Shown: positions 21,710 through 35,600 of the stretch, one piece after another
Position numbering within the stretch: the first letter of the stretch is position 1
Layout: each line of letters starts with the position of its first letter
From: Primula veris
Taxonomy: Eukaryota > Streptophyta > Magnoliopsida > Ericales > Primulaceae
Assembly (NCBI GenBank): GCA_963682055.1
Contig: OY821750.1
Location: 3,536,501-3,600,500, forward strand
Reading direction: 5' to 3'
DNA length: 64,000 bases
Program-made: the position numbers and the translations under genes
The notes under the pieces: model-generated
Databases searched by the model: none
What the model was told of the DNA's origin: nothing
What the model saw: the letters and a program-made list of their open reading frames with translations, nothing else

Positions 21710-23417
21710 TTTTTTTATGGGATGATAAACCAATGGTCAAGCTGTCCCAAGAATAGAAGAAATCGGTATCTTTCTGTCACACTGTAAAGCTTGTTACTCT
21801 AAAACAAGAAGAAGAAATTAAATTTTATAGAGATGCATGTGCTAGTCTATAATGAAAATGCCAATTAGTTAGGTTTTATTGGGCCCAACACCATGTATTT
21901 ATAACATTTACCTCACTGTACTAAGGTTTGGTGACAACTCACTGTTGTAATCTATGCACATGGCTATATTTATACGCTTAAGATGCTTAATAACATTGTC
22001 ATAACACACAAAAGCTTATTTTAAAGAGTGAAACAATAATGTTACATAATGCAAAGTTAAGGTATAATAATAATTGACACACTTTAGAAGGTGTTATTAC
22101 TATTAACAAGTTGACACAACAACTATTTAAGACAACTGGTACAATTTATTTTATCCACATTTGAAGTATATTTAAAGGCAGATAGATCGTAGAAGAGGAA
22201 CATGTAACAAGATCTACTAGACTAACATTTGAATAATTACCAGGTTAGGTATGCTATTGCTATTTCCACATGATAGGCATTATGTACATTTATGTTTATG
22301 TGCTTGTGTATAGGAAGATATGGAAAAGGTGAAAAACCAACGAATTTTAAGAATCTTTAATGTGCATGTGCATTAGCACTTCATTGGAATAAGTAAACTT
22401 GACACATTAATGTATTCAGTCAATTTCCAACTTCAAGAAAATTCATACAGTTTTATTATTTTTGAATATAAAATTGTAAGACATAAATTGTCTTATTTGA
22501 AGGCAAAAATAAGCATAATGCAACTAAATACATTACTATAATTATAAGGACAAAATACAAGGTGAGGAGAAAATGAGCAAGTAATTAGTCACTTCCCAAC
22601 TAAGCATGTAAGAAACTAGCTGTAGAGATTATTATCAAGAAATCAGATTAAAGAAAAAAAAGGGCCATTAATCTATATTTTCAATTTCCATCCCATACCT
22701 CATTTCACCTTTTGCTTTTCCCTTTGTTTTTGTCCTCTCCTTTTCACTATTTTATCCACCACTCAGATTTCATTTGCTTGAAAGATGGTGCCAATTCAGT
22801 CCCCATTAACTCACTTTTGACTTGGAAAATGATATTTTACTCCACTCAAGGTCCAACTGGACAAAAGAGCAGTAGCATTTTGCAGGAAATTTTAATACTA
22901 GTATATGCATTTAAACTTGGAATCAAGGACTTGTTTGTTAGCTACAGCTTTTATAAGAACACAAGAAAAAACTCAGTTTCTAGAGCTGACCCAACTAGAT
23001 GAAAATCATATACAAGCCAAATAGCAAATTAAATTACCAAAAAGTTGCAATAAAAAAAAGCACCAAGTAACAAAGAGAATGCTTGGATAGCAGCAAAATC
23101 AAATTTGTCATAATGAGATCAGATCAACAGAAACAGATTAAGCTTTAAACTAGATGGTAGTAATATTCATGGAGATACCAAATTCAAGCCGGTGAAAACG
23201 AATCCGGTTACCAAAATACTATAACACGAAGCTACAGAATGAACCGATAAAACAAACGAGAAGAAAAGTTCTACTACGAAATTAAACAACAATTGCACTT
23301 CTGTCTCTAAAAAATAAATAAACTAACCGGATTCTCTTTCGCCAAATTTGCCCTTCAAATACTCATTTTCAAATTTTATCTCCTCCTTTGTTTCGATAAT
23401 TAGCAGAATATTCAAAA
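21710..23417. other. Intergenic, 3' flank of the receptor kinase
   Basis: AT-rich, no convincing coding frame. The last few hundred bases before 23418 would hold the kinase 3' UTR (minus strand). Confidence 0.5.
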
Positions 23418-26400
23418 TCATACCAAATCCTCCTGCCCTTCAGAAGGACATCTGATCAGCTCCAAAATATTAACCACTTCACTCATGTCAGGCCTATTAG
23501 ACGGAATTTGAGATGTGCAAATCAACCCTAGTTTCATCACCGGAACGGCCTCCTCAGCACGAAAATTACCCTCGAGCCTCAAATCTACACATTCTTCGAC
23601 CTTACCCTCTTCTAAAGCACTTCTCACCATGTCACATAACACCACCATATCATCTTCCATATATTCGACAGGCCTTTTTCCTGTCAAAATTTCCAATACC
23701 AAAACACCAAACCCATACACGTCGCATTTTTCCGTTACTTTTACTGTTCGGCAAGCGAATTCCGGTGCCATGTAGCCAAGAGCACTCTGTATTTTACTAC
23801 TCAATACGTATCTATCGAGCATAGGTAAAAGCCTTGCCAGGCCAAAATCCGTTACTTTAGGCTCCCCACCTTCTTCGATTAAAATATTGCTTGATTTTAG
23901 ATTGTAGTGAATAATATTCATCCGGTGGAGGTGAGCCAAGCTCTTAGCCATTCCGAGAATGATATTAAGTCTCTCGTTCCACGAGAGAAAGCTACCATTA
24001 TACCCCTCGTGGAGATGCTTATATAAGCTTCCCCCCGATACAAATTCGTATATGAGAAGCTGTAAAGACGGGGTCCAGTAATACCCTTCGAGGGAAACAA
24101 GATTATTATGACGGATTTTACCCAATTTTTTCACCTCCCTTTCAAAATCATCTTGGGATTTAACCAAACTAGAGACGGTAAGTTTTTTTATCGCAACAGA
24201 TCGACCATCTTTTAGCTCAGTTCTATAAACCGCCCCAAATCCACCACGACCAAGCTCACAGTTTTTATTGAGCAAAGCATGGGCCCCAGTGCTAAAATCC
24301 GGATCCCCAGAAAACATTACCAGCTTCCCAGAGTTATTATCTGTTTTTGGCGATTTACTAAAATCATCACTTCCCGAAAAAGCCAAACCAGCCTCTCCAG
24401 ATGGGGATGTATAAGTACGTGTACGTATATTGAGAACCGTAACGGCGATCACACCGATAAAGATAAAAGCAGCTGCGCCTATAGCTACAAGGGCGGAAAT
24501 ACTGAGGACAGTTTTCTTTCTTGCAAGGGTTTCAGGTAACGAGCCAGGGGTAGAATCAGTAGAATTTGGGTTAAGTACGATTGGTTTAGGGAGAACGGTG
24601 GAGCAGGTTTTGGCGACTATAGAGCCGCAGAGAGAAGGGTTTCCGGAGACAGAAGAGGGGGAAATTGTGTTGAAGAAACCACCGGAGGGTAATTCTCCTT
24701 GAAAATTGTTGTGGGAGATGTTGAAGTTGAGGAGTTTGTTTAGGTTTGCTAATTGTTTTGGTAAAGTTCCGGTTAGTTTGTTGAATGATAAATCTACTAT
24801 TTGGAGATTTGCGAGTTTTGATAGAGATATGGGTATTGAGCCGGATAAGTCGTTCCTTGATAGAATCCTGTTAAGATGCCCAAATGAAAAAAGACGGGTC
24901 ATTGTAAGTTTCAAATCTTGAATAAGTGTAATATGTGAAGAATTTAGCAAACAGTTTAGCATAGAATTTCTTGGTTACATCTTTGAACTCCTTATTCTTT
25001 TGTTATTATATAAATATATATCAAATTCGGTTGTTTATACATTCTCTAACCTTAAAATCTATATAGGTTTTTTACGTCTTTTTCTCATTATCAAATAAGT
25101 CAGCTTATTATTATTAAAGCTTCAGCCAAGCAAGACAGAAACCTTCCAAAGACAATTGAAAACAGCCAAATATAGGAATAGTAATGATAGTACAAAAGAG
25201 GTAGGTAAAAGGTCATCTTATGATAAGTCAGGCTCAAATAAGTCATCTTATAAAATTAAAAGCTGCAGCCAAACAAGCAAACTGAGACTCCAAAAAAACA
25301 ATTAGAAAACAGCCAAAATTGTAGTAATGACAAGTACAAAGAGGTAGGTAGACTAGCACATCTGGAAATGTATCATTCCATAACTGCTTATTTTTATATA
25401 GACCATAATGATGAAACTTACTGGTAACATGATATACAAAGTTCATTCTCTATTTAAATGAAATTACTATTGAGTTAATAACTGCCAGGTTATATAATTA
25501 TGAACATCATGAATTAGTTAAAATGAAAAATATATTCAGAGAACTTACAATGAGCTCATAGATGAACATGTTTCAATTGAGGATGGAATTGTTCCTGATA
25601 ACGAGTTTTTCGCCAGGTTCAGCTCTTTCAAAGAAACAGCTCCACCAATTTCAGTAATAGTATTTCCATCTAAAACGTTTTCACTCAAATCCAAAAATTC
25701 CAAAACCTTCATCTTCGCAACACTGGTCGGAATACTCCCCTTTAGCGAATTACCGGACAAATTCAGAACTCGCAAGCTGCTAAAATCCCCAATAACCAAT
25801 GGGATTTCACCCCATAATGCATTCTTTGACAAATCCAAGACCATAAGCTTCTGATTTAAATTATTTATCAAGGACGAAAAGGGGACTTCCAAAGAATTGT
25901 GACTAAAATCGACCACCAAAAGGTTTTTGCAGTTAATCATGGACACCGGAAAATTCCCAATAAAACCATTCCTCGAAAAGTTCAACTCCTTTAAAGACTT
26001 AAGGTTACCTATCGAATTTGGTACCATACCAGAGAAGCTATTACCAGAAAAATCAAGCATTTCCAAGCTTGTCATTTCCCCAATCCACTGAGGAACTTCG
26101 CCTATAAACTTATTTCCGCGTAAATTCAGATAATTACACAATGTTAAGAATCGCATAGTGCTTGGGATATTTCCGGAGAGAGAATTTTCACCCAGATCAA
26201 GAGACCTTAAAAGAAAACAACTACCAATCCCATCCGGTATATTACCCGTAAACATATTTTTCCCTAAGTAAATCCCTCTTAAGTAAACTAATTTCTCCAT
26301 ACCCTTCGGGATCTCACCCTCCAACAAATTATCTGAAAAATCAACAGATCTTAGACCTTGAATAGACCAAATCCCTAGAGGCAAAACCCCCGAGAACTCA

Positions 26401-26921
26401 TTTCCCGATAAATCAATCGAAACAAGTGAAGAACACAAACTCAAGCTATCCGGAATTTTTCCAGTAAACTTATTTTTCGCCAAGGAAATCGACCGTAAGG
26501 ACCCACATTGTTGAAAAAACTCTTCCGGAATGGTTCCCGAAAGACTATTTTCACTAAAATCGATAACACGCAAGTTCTCAAGGCGAGTAAGACTAGGGCT
26601 AATAGTTCCGGAAAGATTATTTTTCGCTAACGATAGTCTCCTTAGACCATCTAATTGAAGCAACCCACGTCCTATTTTCCCGGAAAGGGAAAAACCATCA
26701 AGTACTAACTCGGATACTCGATTAGATCTAGGGTTACATGTTACTCCTACCCATTTATCATTACAAGGGCTATCATCATCTTCATTCCAAGATACTAACC
26801 TCCCATTCGGGTCTATAATATCGGCCTTAAACACAATTAGCCCCAAAACATCGTCGTTCAACGCCGGATTCAACGCGAAAATCACGGGTAATAAAATCAA
26901 AAACAAAACCAATTTCATCAT
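23418..26921 (-). CDS. LRR receptor-like kinase, IRK/PXC2-like, atypical catalytic loop
   Basis: Two exons, 26921-25549 and 24867-23418, joined in phase across a 681-bp GT-AG intron, give 940 residues. A signal peptide (about 1-17) is followed by an LRR N-terminal cap with paired Cys, about 20 leucine-rich repeats, and a transmembrane helix near 575-602. The cytoplasmic kinase has a Gly loop (GRGGFGAVY), VAIK Lys near 682 and DFG. The catalytic HRD is HYN (IIHYNLKSSN, near 779), so the proton-acceptor Asp is Asn. The same HYN occurs in IRK and PXC2 relatives, named probably inactive kinases. Length and tail (EDDMVVLCDMVR, LGLICTSQ) fit that clade, which acts in vascular and root or inflorescence development. 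The gene looks complete; the intron falls inside the LRR region, as in relatives. Confidence 0.93.
25117..25352. repeat. Intron-internal duplication, ~95 bp x2, period ~143 bp
   Basis: Copies start at about 25117 and 25260 (AAGCTTCAGCCAAGCAAG / AAGCTGCAGCCAAACAAG) and share AACAGCCAAA and CAAAGAGGTAGGTA. Both lie in the single intron of the receptor kinase. Confidence 0.75.
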
Positions 26922-27440
26922 TTTCCAAATTTAGGAAAATGGGTTTTTTCCCAATGGGTATTTCAAGCTTAAATCCTCTCTAAAGACTCAAACTTTAAGC
27001 TTTTCCATAGTAAAAAAATCGAAACTGTAAGCGTTTGCCGGTTAAATTAACAAAAGGGTACAAATCGAGTCGAATAAATTTGCTTTTAAACCAACCCTTT
27101 GAAGCAATATGACAGAAACTAAGATATATATATGGGAATGTATATAAATAAGGTTGAATATAACGGCTAGATATTTTGAGCTTAGTTAGCTTACCAGTGA
27201 ATGAGAGGCTAAAATTGGAGCTAATGAGCAAATATTAGAGATTGTGTATTTTATTTCTCTATGTATATATATAGATATATAGATTATATTAGATATATTT
27301 ATGTAAATTTCTGTGTTTTTTCTCTCTCTATATATATGTTTATATATTTTCTTATTTTGTCTGAGACAAAAAAAAAAAAAAAGAGGAAATGAGACTGACT
27401 TTTTATCAACGGGAAGAATGAGGGAGGATTACTGTAATGG
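26922..27440 (-). promoter_or_regulatory. Upstream region of the LRR receptor kinase
   Basis: Region 5' of the kinase start. It contains TATA-rich stretches (about 27255-27290 and 27328-27350) and a TC-rich run at 27317-27328 that could serve as core promoter or initiator. The exact TSS cannot be set from sequence. Confidence 0.4.
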
Positions 27441-27529
27441 TCCTCTGCTTTTATAAGTGTTTATCTTTTTAACCCTCATTTGTAATTTGTTAACACTTTT
27501 TGGCCTTTATAATTAATATACATAAGGCT

Positions 27530-27815
27530 GGGTTCGGTTCGGTCCGGTTCGGTTTTTGGCAAAACCAAAACCGAGCATATTTTTCAGTTCAGTTTTTCTC
27601 GGTTTCGGTCTTTTTATTTTTTGGACCGAACCGGACCGGTTTTTTCGGTCCAGTTTCGGTTTTTTTCGTTTATTTTTCGGTTTTATTTTTTATTTTCCGG
27701 TTTTTTTCGGTCTTTTTCGGTTCGGTTTTACTGAAAACCGAAACCGACCCGAAATTTTTTCGGTTTTTTTCGATTCGGTTATCGGTTCGGTTTTTCTGGT
27801 TTTTTGCCCAGCCAT
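27530..27815. repeat. CGGTTCGGTTT-rich low-complexity tract
   Basis: Many degenerate repeats of TTCGGTT/CGGTTTTT. The Phe-rich open frames through it reflect T-richness, not coding. Related words recur at 30150-30735. Confidence 0.8.
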
Positions 27816-29191
27816 AAATATACATATACACTGATCTACAAATTACAATCTCAGTCTTTTATAGGTAATAATATCAAGATATCTCAATGATATTGTTTCC
27901 ATATTAGAAAAGTTATAAATTGTAAGGTTAGCTTGAACAATTGAAGATATGAGTCATGATTTATTAAATGATGTATTAACGTTTAGTGAAATTTCAAAAT
28001 TCATTGAAGATATGAGTCATCTATTTAATGATGCATTAACGTTTATCGAAGTTTCAACCGATTCCCATGACTTACATTTTGACCGGAGATATTGGTCATT
28101 TATATGATGCAATTACGTTTAGCGAATCAACCGAATCTCATGAGTTACGTGATGGGCCCCTTTTATAAGTCAAGAGAACTTGAAATCAAATCCTTTAATT
28201 CCATTTGAAGATATTCTTTGAGCTAATCGTCTATGAGTAATTTGTTATTTGTTAAAAAAAAATTGGTTCCGAATATAACCTGATATACAACTACATAAAG
28301 ACCCCTCGTGTCCCATTGTCCATGATTATACACTTGTTTGCGACCGCTATCATTTCGAAATCACTAGCATTAGAAGACTAATCGCCAACTAATTACTCAC
28401 ATCATAACTATCAATTAAACGAATCTTATATTTTCAGGATAAAATCAAAGACCTTCACAAGTGACCTAAGGAAATAATACAATTTTTTAAAACTTAGGGG
28501 TAAATGACATAAATTAATTATACGAAAAAAGGACTCTCAATTGTAAGCGGTGATATTTACACGTGGTCATCGTGAACCGTTAGATTATATGATGTGGCAG
28601 ACACGTAATTATAGTCACTATGTATTCATGATTTCTTGTAGTTCAATAATTTACACATTTGACAAGAATATCATAAATTGGCCATTAATGTCGGTTTAAT
28701 AGCTAAATTTAACATAAATTCTGTCCCTATTACCTATTTACCCAATATCAAAAGGGGGGCTCAGACTCCCCATATAAGAGGAGTTCTCAAACTCCATATT
28801 TTATGGGCCGTTAGATAGGTTTGTATACAATCAAAGGGATAAAACATTAGATGTTTAAATTAAAGTAAAAAGACACAAAAACAAAAAAAGGGCCTATCTA
28901 TGTATCTATATATACACTAATAATCGTGTCCTACGCGTTGCGTGTCCGGTGCGTAATGCAATAAAAATATAGAAAATATGTATAGTTATGATATAAATAC
29001 ATGAATAATAAAAAAAAACATTTTTTAAGATTTAAAAAAATGTTTGGTTGTTAAAGAGAGATAAATAGTTTTATTAGTTTTTACCTTTTTATATTTTTAT
29101 GGGAGTATGATATTATTGTAATTAATATAAAAGTGTAGGAGTATTTTTTTTTAAAAATGGCTAAATTGTGCGGGTTGACTTATTATAATAG

Positions 29192-29218
29192 AATGATATA
29201 TATATATATATATATATT
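29192..29218. repeat. (TA)n microsatellite
   Basis: Uninterrupted alternating AT, about 13 repeats. Confidence 0.9.
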
Positions 29219-30839
29219 GTTAAACTCGACAATGTCCCGTCATGTAAAATATATAAAAAATAATAATTTTATTATTTTTTTAATTAATATGTAAGTTTAG
29301 AGTAGTCTGAACTAATGTTACATATTTTTATTTTGGCTTTTTATTGTGTGCAAAGCTAGTTTTTAATTTTATAAATTATAATTTGTCTTTTATATAAGAA
29401 AAATAAAAATAATAATTAAGAAAATCATATGTAATTAAATAATAGATTTTTTAGTAAAAAAACTGATCTTTAAAAATATGATTGTGAAGGAGGACATTGA
29501 TTACGCAGGGAATCAGAGAGGTACAAAAAACTAATTTTTTTTTACTATAAAAGAATTTATTTCCTTTTATAATGCATTTTATTATAACCATTTGATGTTT
29601 TAGAATAACATCCAACGGTTTATACTCTAGGTGTAATGAATACTCCCCATAGATGTAGGAGTGTGGCATCCCCATTCCTAGCTTAACCTAATCATTATAA
29701 AATAATGTTTGATTTAGTGAGAGTCAAAAGATGTCACAAGCCTGTCGTTAATTTAAAAAGTTATCACAAATCTGTCGCAAATTGACTAAACTATCACAAA
29801 GCTGTCACAAAAACGGTCGCTAATAAGCTCGTAACAAAAAATACCGTCAATAATCCCGTAGATATTTGTGTATTTTTTTTTTAGTGTATATGCTTTGTTT
29901 TGAAAAAATGATCTTTTACATAATTATATGGTTTTAGTAAAAACAAATCTTAATCCTCAGTCTTACTGGATATTTTTCATTTTTAGTGTGGTCCTAGTTG
30001 TTTAATAAATTGGACATTAATGTCTGTTTAATAGGTAAATTTAAGATAGATTCTGTCCCAAATTAAGTTGACCTATAACTCTTGTTTCAAAAAATGGAAA
30101 TTTACAAGCATGTACATTTTAAACCCCTAAATTATAGAGGTGACATTTTTGTACCGAATTGTATCAACCGACCGCTTTTCAAACCGAACCAATAAAGTCG
30201 GTATCAAAAGTTTGGTATACCGACATTACGGTAGATACAACCGAACCAATGTTTGAAAGTCGGTTCGGTTTCGGTATTCGTTTGGTGAGTTCGGTATGTT
30301 ATCGATTTAAACCGAAATATTAAAATATATTATATAGACAAATAAACTAAAAGACTTATATAAACTTAATTAGTAACATTGTTATAATATAATTATATTA
30401 CTTTTTCTAGTGAATACTTATAACATTTTTATTTATTTATAGCATTTATTAGAAAGTTCTAGTAGTGTGTACTGTTTTATGCAAAAAAACAATAAATATA
30501 ACAATAATATAAATAAATATTTTTTTTTAATATATTACTTTTAAAACTTTATACTATGTTTTTTTTTTCAATATGCACCATTTTTTTATCATCACTTGTA
30601 AAGTCTAAAGTTTGGTATAAAAATGAAACCAAACCGAATTAACCGAATAGTTTGGTATACCGAATTTTTTGGTTTGGTAATGATATAAAAATTTTCAAAC
30701 CAAACTAGTTTGGTATGTTATCGATATGTAGTCAAAAAATTCGATAACCAACTATCTCACCACTACTAAATTAGCAAAAATACACCATATACTCTGTTTT
30801 CATTGTAACTTATTAATTAACTTTAGGCGTCTTTAATAC

Positions 30840-30879
30840 TAGTTCATTACTATGGGTTCAACTCAATAGTAATGAACTA
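30840..30879. repeat. Perfect 14-bp inverted repeat with 12-nt loop
   Basis: TAGTTCATTACTAT and ATAGTAATGAACTA flank a 12-base spacer. No gene lies near, so a terminator or miRNA role is unsupported. Confidence 0.8.
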
Positions 30880-32073
30880 TTGATCTCAATGGTTTAAGAA
30901 GGTGACATATTTGGCCCCCATATTGCAACCGTGCTTATAAATATTAAAGTTCATAATATATATATTAATTAGGGCAGATATTTTGTTGGTCAAGGTGAGA
31001 TTTAACTCTACTATATATCAGAGAAGAGCGCTAAATCACTTCAATTATCCCATAATTAGTGTACTTAGTAATTAATAAATGACATTGTCATGCCATGCAT
31101 TCACAAGCCTAGCTATTATGTTAAGTGTAACAAATGGCATTTGTGATGTTACATAGTCATGCATATATCTATATATCAGGTCTAACATATCAAATTTGTG
31201 ATGGTCGAAACCAACTTCTCTAGCTAAGAACAATTGCATTGCAAATGACTTCTTAAAAAGTGGTAATGTGACTTAAGTCACTTCAAATAAAACATTTGCC
31301 AATACAATACTATGCAACCTCTTTAAATTATTGATTGTGTTATAGATCCGTGGTTTAAATTTTACTAGTTTGTTGACAATTGTAATAAGTGAGGTAAGCC
31401 CACCTCCATACTTCTAACCTACATGTCTCTCCATACAAATTATAAGATCATAACAGGTGTATTATTTCTAATCCAAATATCGACAACGGTTTTGTTTCTT
31501 TCTTCCTTAACAAAAGTCTCATTTTTATTGCACTTGCAATTAGGTGTAAATTTTTTTACTCAATTCTCTTTAACTAACTGAAAATACATGAGATTACAAA
31601 AGAATCTAAAAAAAAAAAACACTAAATGCACATGCAGTTGAATTTATAATAGAGATATGACTTATGTTTTACTATTATTTTCCTTAAGAAAGAAAATTGA
31701 TTTTTCCAAATCAGATCTGGGTTTTAAATTGCATATGATAAAATTGAATGCAGTTTGGAAATCGGATTTGAGTTTTGAGCCATGACGCGGTATTACCATT
31801 TTATAAAATAGATTTGGAAATTAATAGACAACAATGAAAGGTTATAATTGGATCTGACGAGTAAAAGAGGATTTTTTTTATATTGTACCTAAAATTGTTT
31901 GAAGGATTGATTATTAATTTACTATCTTGGCCAGAAATAAATTTAAGTGACGAGAAAATTTTTCTAACGATGGACTGTTGGATTAAAAATAATACACATG
32001 TCATGATCTCATGCTATGTATGGAGAGATGTGGAGGTTATTAGTATGGATGTAAGATTTTCCCGTAATAATTA

Positions 32074-32307
32074 CTCTCTCCGTTCCTATTTAATTATCCA
32101 TTACGAAATTACGTGTAATTTTGACCGGCCAATAACTTATATAAAAATTGTCGGAATAAAATTTTTTAAAAATTGATCATATACTTTAAATATTAAATTT
32201 TATAATTAGATTTAAAAAAAAAACTATTTCGACAATTTTGATACAAGTCATAAACCAGTCAAAATTGCATATAATTTCGTAATGGACAATTAAACGAGGA
32301 GGTGAAG
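32074..32307. mobile_element. Stowaway-like MITE 1
   Basis: TIRs related to CTCCCTCCGTTCC, followed on both sides by TTAATTATCCATTACGAAAT-type subterminal sequence, with TA on each side (32072-32073 and 32308-32309). Interior AT-rich, non-coding, 234 bp. The right TIR is partly decayed. Confidence 0.8.
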
Positions 32308-34204
32308 TATCTGTTTGTCACTTGCATCTATGACTATAACTATTTTTGATATTCATAAATTTTCATGGGGCCAAGTCAGCCAACCATTCTGAATGTCAGG
32401 ACAACTTTGGAGACTATTAGTATAGTTTCACTTGTATAAATAAATATAAATTCATACCAGTATTAGAAAACTACCTTGATAAATTTAATTATTTTTCTGT
32501 TATATTATCTTGCACAACAGAAATATTTTACCAAGAGAAAAATAAATAAATAAAAACTGAAGCTGGTATGCTCGTGATATATAGAGCTGAGTGGAATAGG
32601 TTTCCGCCTAAAGGTATTTTGGAATTATCTGGTCATTTAGATAAATCATTTAATATCGAGTGTAAACCTGCATATAGTTGCAACCTATATAGATAACCTA
32701 GTGACCTGCCACAAGTTTTAAGAACAAATTTAGTCATTTTTACACTGAAGAGGACAAAATATTGAGACTTTAATTTACACAGATTTACAATTTTTGTATT
32801 ATATATCTATTAGTAGCGGTAATATATTCAGTATTTCTTCTACTGGAAATTAACACCCTAAATGTTTTAGTTGAAGTAGTAATTGTCCCCACGTATTTAG
32901 AATTAGTTGAAGATTTTTGTCATAAAATGTTACACACTTGTGTATTTGTTTAAATTACGTACGTGTCTATTTGTTTCAGTTTCTATTATCGTTTCATGCA
33001 GAGAACAATTGATTTTTAAATCATTATAAAAATGTTGGTTTACTAATTACATACTGAACGATTGCATTCGGAATTGATAGTATACGTATCATTTGTTACC
33101 AAAATTTCATCTATAATTAGAAATAAATCTGTCATCTTTTTCATATTTATTGTTCTAACAATTTATTTATCAAACACACAGAATAGAACTCTTATTCAAT
33201 CAAACTATGAGAACCAAAGGGGAGAAGGAAAGTTAGCATTTAAGTTATAAAGATTGTGGCAATAAAAAGTAGGAGGGGTAATAAATAGGTTAGTTTGGAA
33301 GTTTGGTAGACATTAAATATAGAAATGATATGTTTGTGAGTTGTAAAAGATAAAGGACTTGGTATTTTGCTTTTATTATATAGTCTTTTACCCTCTTTTT
33401 TAGGCCATTGGTCGATAAGGGTCCCCTTCACTCCACTCTTTTGTTTAAATTTCTGCCTTTTTTTTTCCATATAAGATCCGAATTTAAAGTTTGGTATAAT
33501 TTTAATTAGGTAAGCAATAACGAAAAACTACTACTCCCTATAAACATTTGGTTCTTAAGCTAAATAAAACTGTTAATAATACTAATTAACATACACTATT
33601 TCAGCATTATCGTCCAATCCCTACTATTATAGTACGAGAGTAAAACAATTCTTTCGAGTAATCATGAGCATCCAAGATAAGAACTTTAAGAAGTTTTTTT
33701 TTCTAAACCAATTTTGATATAGTAATTTATTTCTACTAGTAACATTTAAATATATATTCACCTTAGAAGTCGCACATATTATGCTATTTCAATTTCCTCA
33801 ATTATGCATGTCGCTGAACTTATTGTTTTTATACTTGTAATGTCAAACTTAAATGTGGTCGTAATTAAATGACATGCATGATGCGTGTGATTTTGTGCTA
33901 GAATTCCAACTCGGCAACTCTTAATACTCCCACTGTAGCACAATAAAAATAAAATAAAATAAAAACTCTCAACTTGTTCTTTATCTGATGATAAATTGAT
34001 AATGACCATCATATGAAAATAATTGTCAATTTCCTGATTTAAAATCACTTTGGTGTTATCTAGAAAAGAGTACATCAAGAGTGCTTGCTCATTTGATTTG
34101 CAAATACCATGATAATACGGTTCTAATTACAGTATTTGACTATACAAAATAAGATAAGACCAGGAAAAAAAAAGAAGAAGACATCCATCATGATAATACA
34201 GTTA

Positions 34205-34435
34205 CCCTCTCCGTCCCACTTTATAAGTCATATACGAAACAACGTGCAATTTTGAAACAACATGTTATTAAATTGCCGAAACGAAAAATTAATTTTTTTT
34301 TTATACATAGTTGAAATATTAAACTATATGATAGAATTAAAAAAAAGAAATTATTTTGACAATTTGGATACGAGTTATTTGCCTGTCAAAGTTGCATGTG
34401 GTTTCGTATAGTATTTCAATGACTAACGAAGAAAT
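34205..34435. mobile_element. Stowaway-like MITE 2, decayed right end
   Basis: The left TIR is CCCTCTCCGTCCC after TA. The body shares GAAACAACGTGCAATTTTGA and GACAATTTGGATACGAGTTA with the other two copies. The right terminus is eroded, so its limit is approximate. Confidence 0.7.
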
Positions 34436-34602
34436 CTATAGGTTATTAAAGACAAATGAGTTTGTTTCAGTGTTTTAACCAACTTGCATAATGGAATTCA
34501 AAAGAGGTGTTTTAAATCTGAAGTTCTAGGAGTGTAAATGTAATTTATAAAAATTATAGCTATTATTTGAAAGTTATGAAATCAAGGGTCCAGCTCATCC
34601 CA

Positions 34603-34621
34603 GTGTGTGTGTGTGTGTGTG
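34603..34621. repeat. (GT)n microsatellite
   Basis: About nine uninterrupted GT repeats. Confidence 0.9.
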
Positions 34622-35277
34622 CTTTTTGATTAGACTTTGAATAAAATATACACACACATGCAGAAAAAAGCTGTGCAAACATTTTTATAAAGTCAAGACA
34701 ATAAAACGACACATTTTTCTTGTATTCACTTGTACATCTCTATTCAAACCTTTGTATTCTTTAATTATATGCCCCGGGTATTATTTAAGTGACTTAGGCT
34801 CGTTTGTTTTTAGGGAAAATCAGTAAATTAAAATATATATTCCTGATAAATTGGATTTTAGGCATGGCTGTTTGATAATAAAATAACAAACTAAACAAAA
34901 AAAAAAATTCATTAGGAAAAAAAGGGAAATTAACTAATTATAAAATTGGGCAGAAAACAAATTAAACATATCGTTTTTACGAATACGTATTATATTTTTT
35001 TTTATCTCGTTTTTTCTTTCGCTTTTTAATTAAAAAAAGTTATTGATGCTTGTTTGATTTATTAGCCTTTTTATCTTTTCAAAAGTTAATTTTCGCGAAA
35101 AAGCTAAAAATCAGAGAAGTTAGGAATTCGAGTACTTTTTAGCTTTTACACACAAAAATCATCAAAAGTTAAAATTTTTCAATTAAATTATTTTGTATAT
35201 TTATAAGTCACCAATAAATTAAAATAAGTGAAAAACAACTAATAAATAAAAATAAGTTATAAGTCATTAATAGATAA

Positions 35278-35600
35278 AAAATCTATAAGTGAATTATTTT
35301 AAGTAAGTTTTTTTCTCATTATTTTTTAAAAACAGCTTATTTTGAATAAGTTTTTTTCTCATTGTAAAAGCAATTTTTGAGTACAAAATTCGATGTCAAA
35401 CGCACCATTAGTCAAGATTTTTTTATGGAAAATTCAAGTATCTTGAAACACTTATAAAAAAAAGTTATAAGTGATTCATTTTAAGTAAACTTTTATCATT
35501 GTTTTTTAAAAGAAGTTTTGTTTGAGCAAATTTTTTTGTTATTGTAAAAGCAATTTTTTTACTACAAAAGTAGATGCCAAACGCGCCCTTAATCAATAAA
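35278..35600. repeat. Duplicated AT-rich segment, two ~140-bp copies
   Basis: 35278-35425 and 35462-35600 share TTATAAGTGA...TTTTAAGTAA, ATTGTAAAAGCAATTTTT and GATGYCAAACGC. With GGCTCGTTTGTTTTTAGG at 34797 these may be parts of a larger decayed transposon whose ends read GTTTG / CAAACGC. Confidence 0.55.

Larger units (their letters stand above)
27816..32071. other. Intergenic AT-rich DNA
   Basis: No gene supported. Contents seen: a TA microsatellite at 29192-29218; degenerate CCGAACC/GGTATACCGA repeats at 30150-30310 and 30600-30735; a 14-bp inverted repeat at 30840-30879; and direct repeats of TATCACAAA-CTGTC near 29720-29810. An ATTAATGTCGGTTTAATAG phrase near 28685 recurs, slightly changed, near 30013. 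Confidence 0.45.

Noticed and set aside
22712..23002. 96-residue plus-strand open frame
   Set aside because: Composition looks like AT-rich spacer, no domain or splice context.
27500..27834. Phe-rich 92-105 residue open frames
   Set aside because: Low-complexity CGGTTTTT repeats produce them; no coding bias or homology visible.
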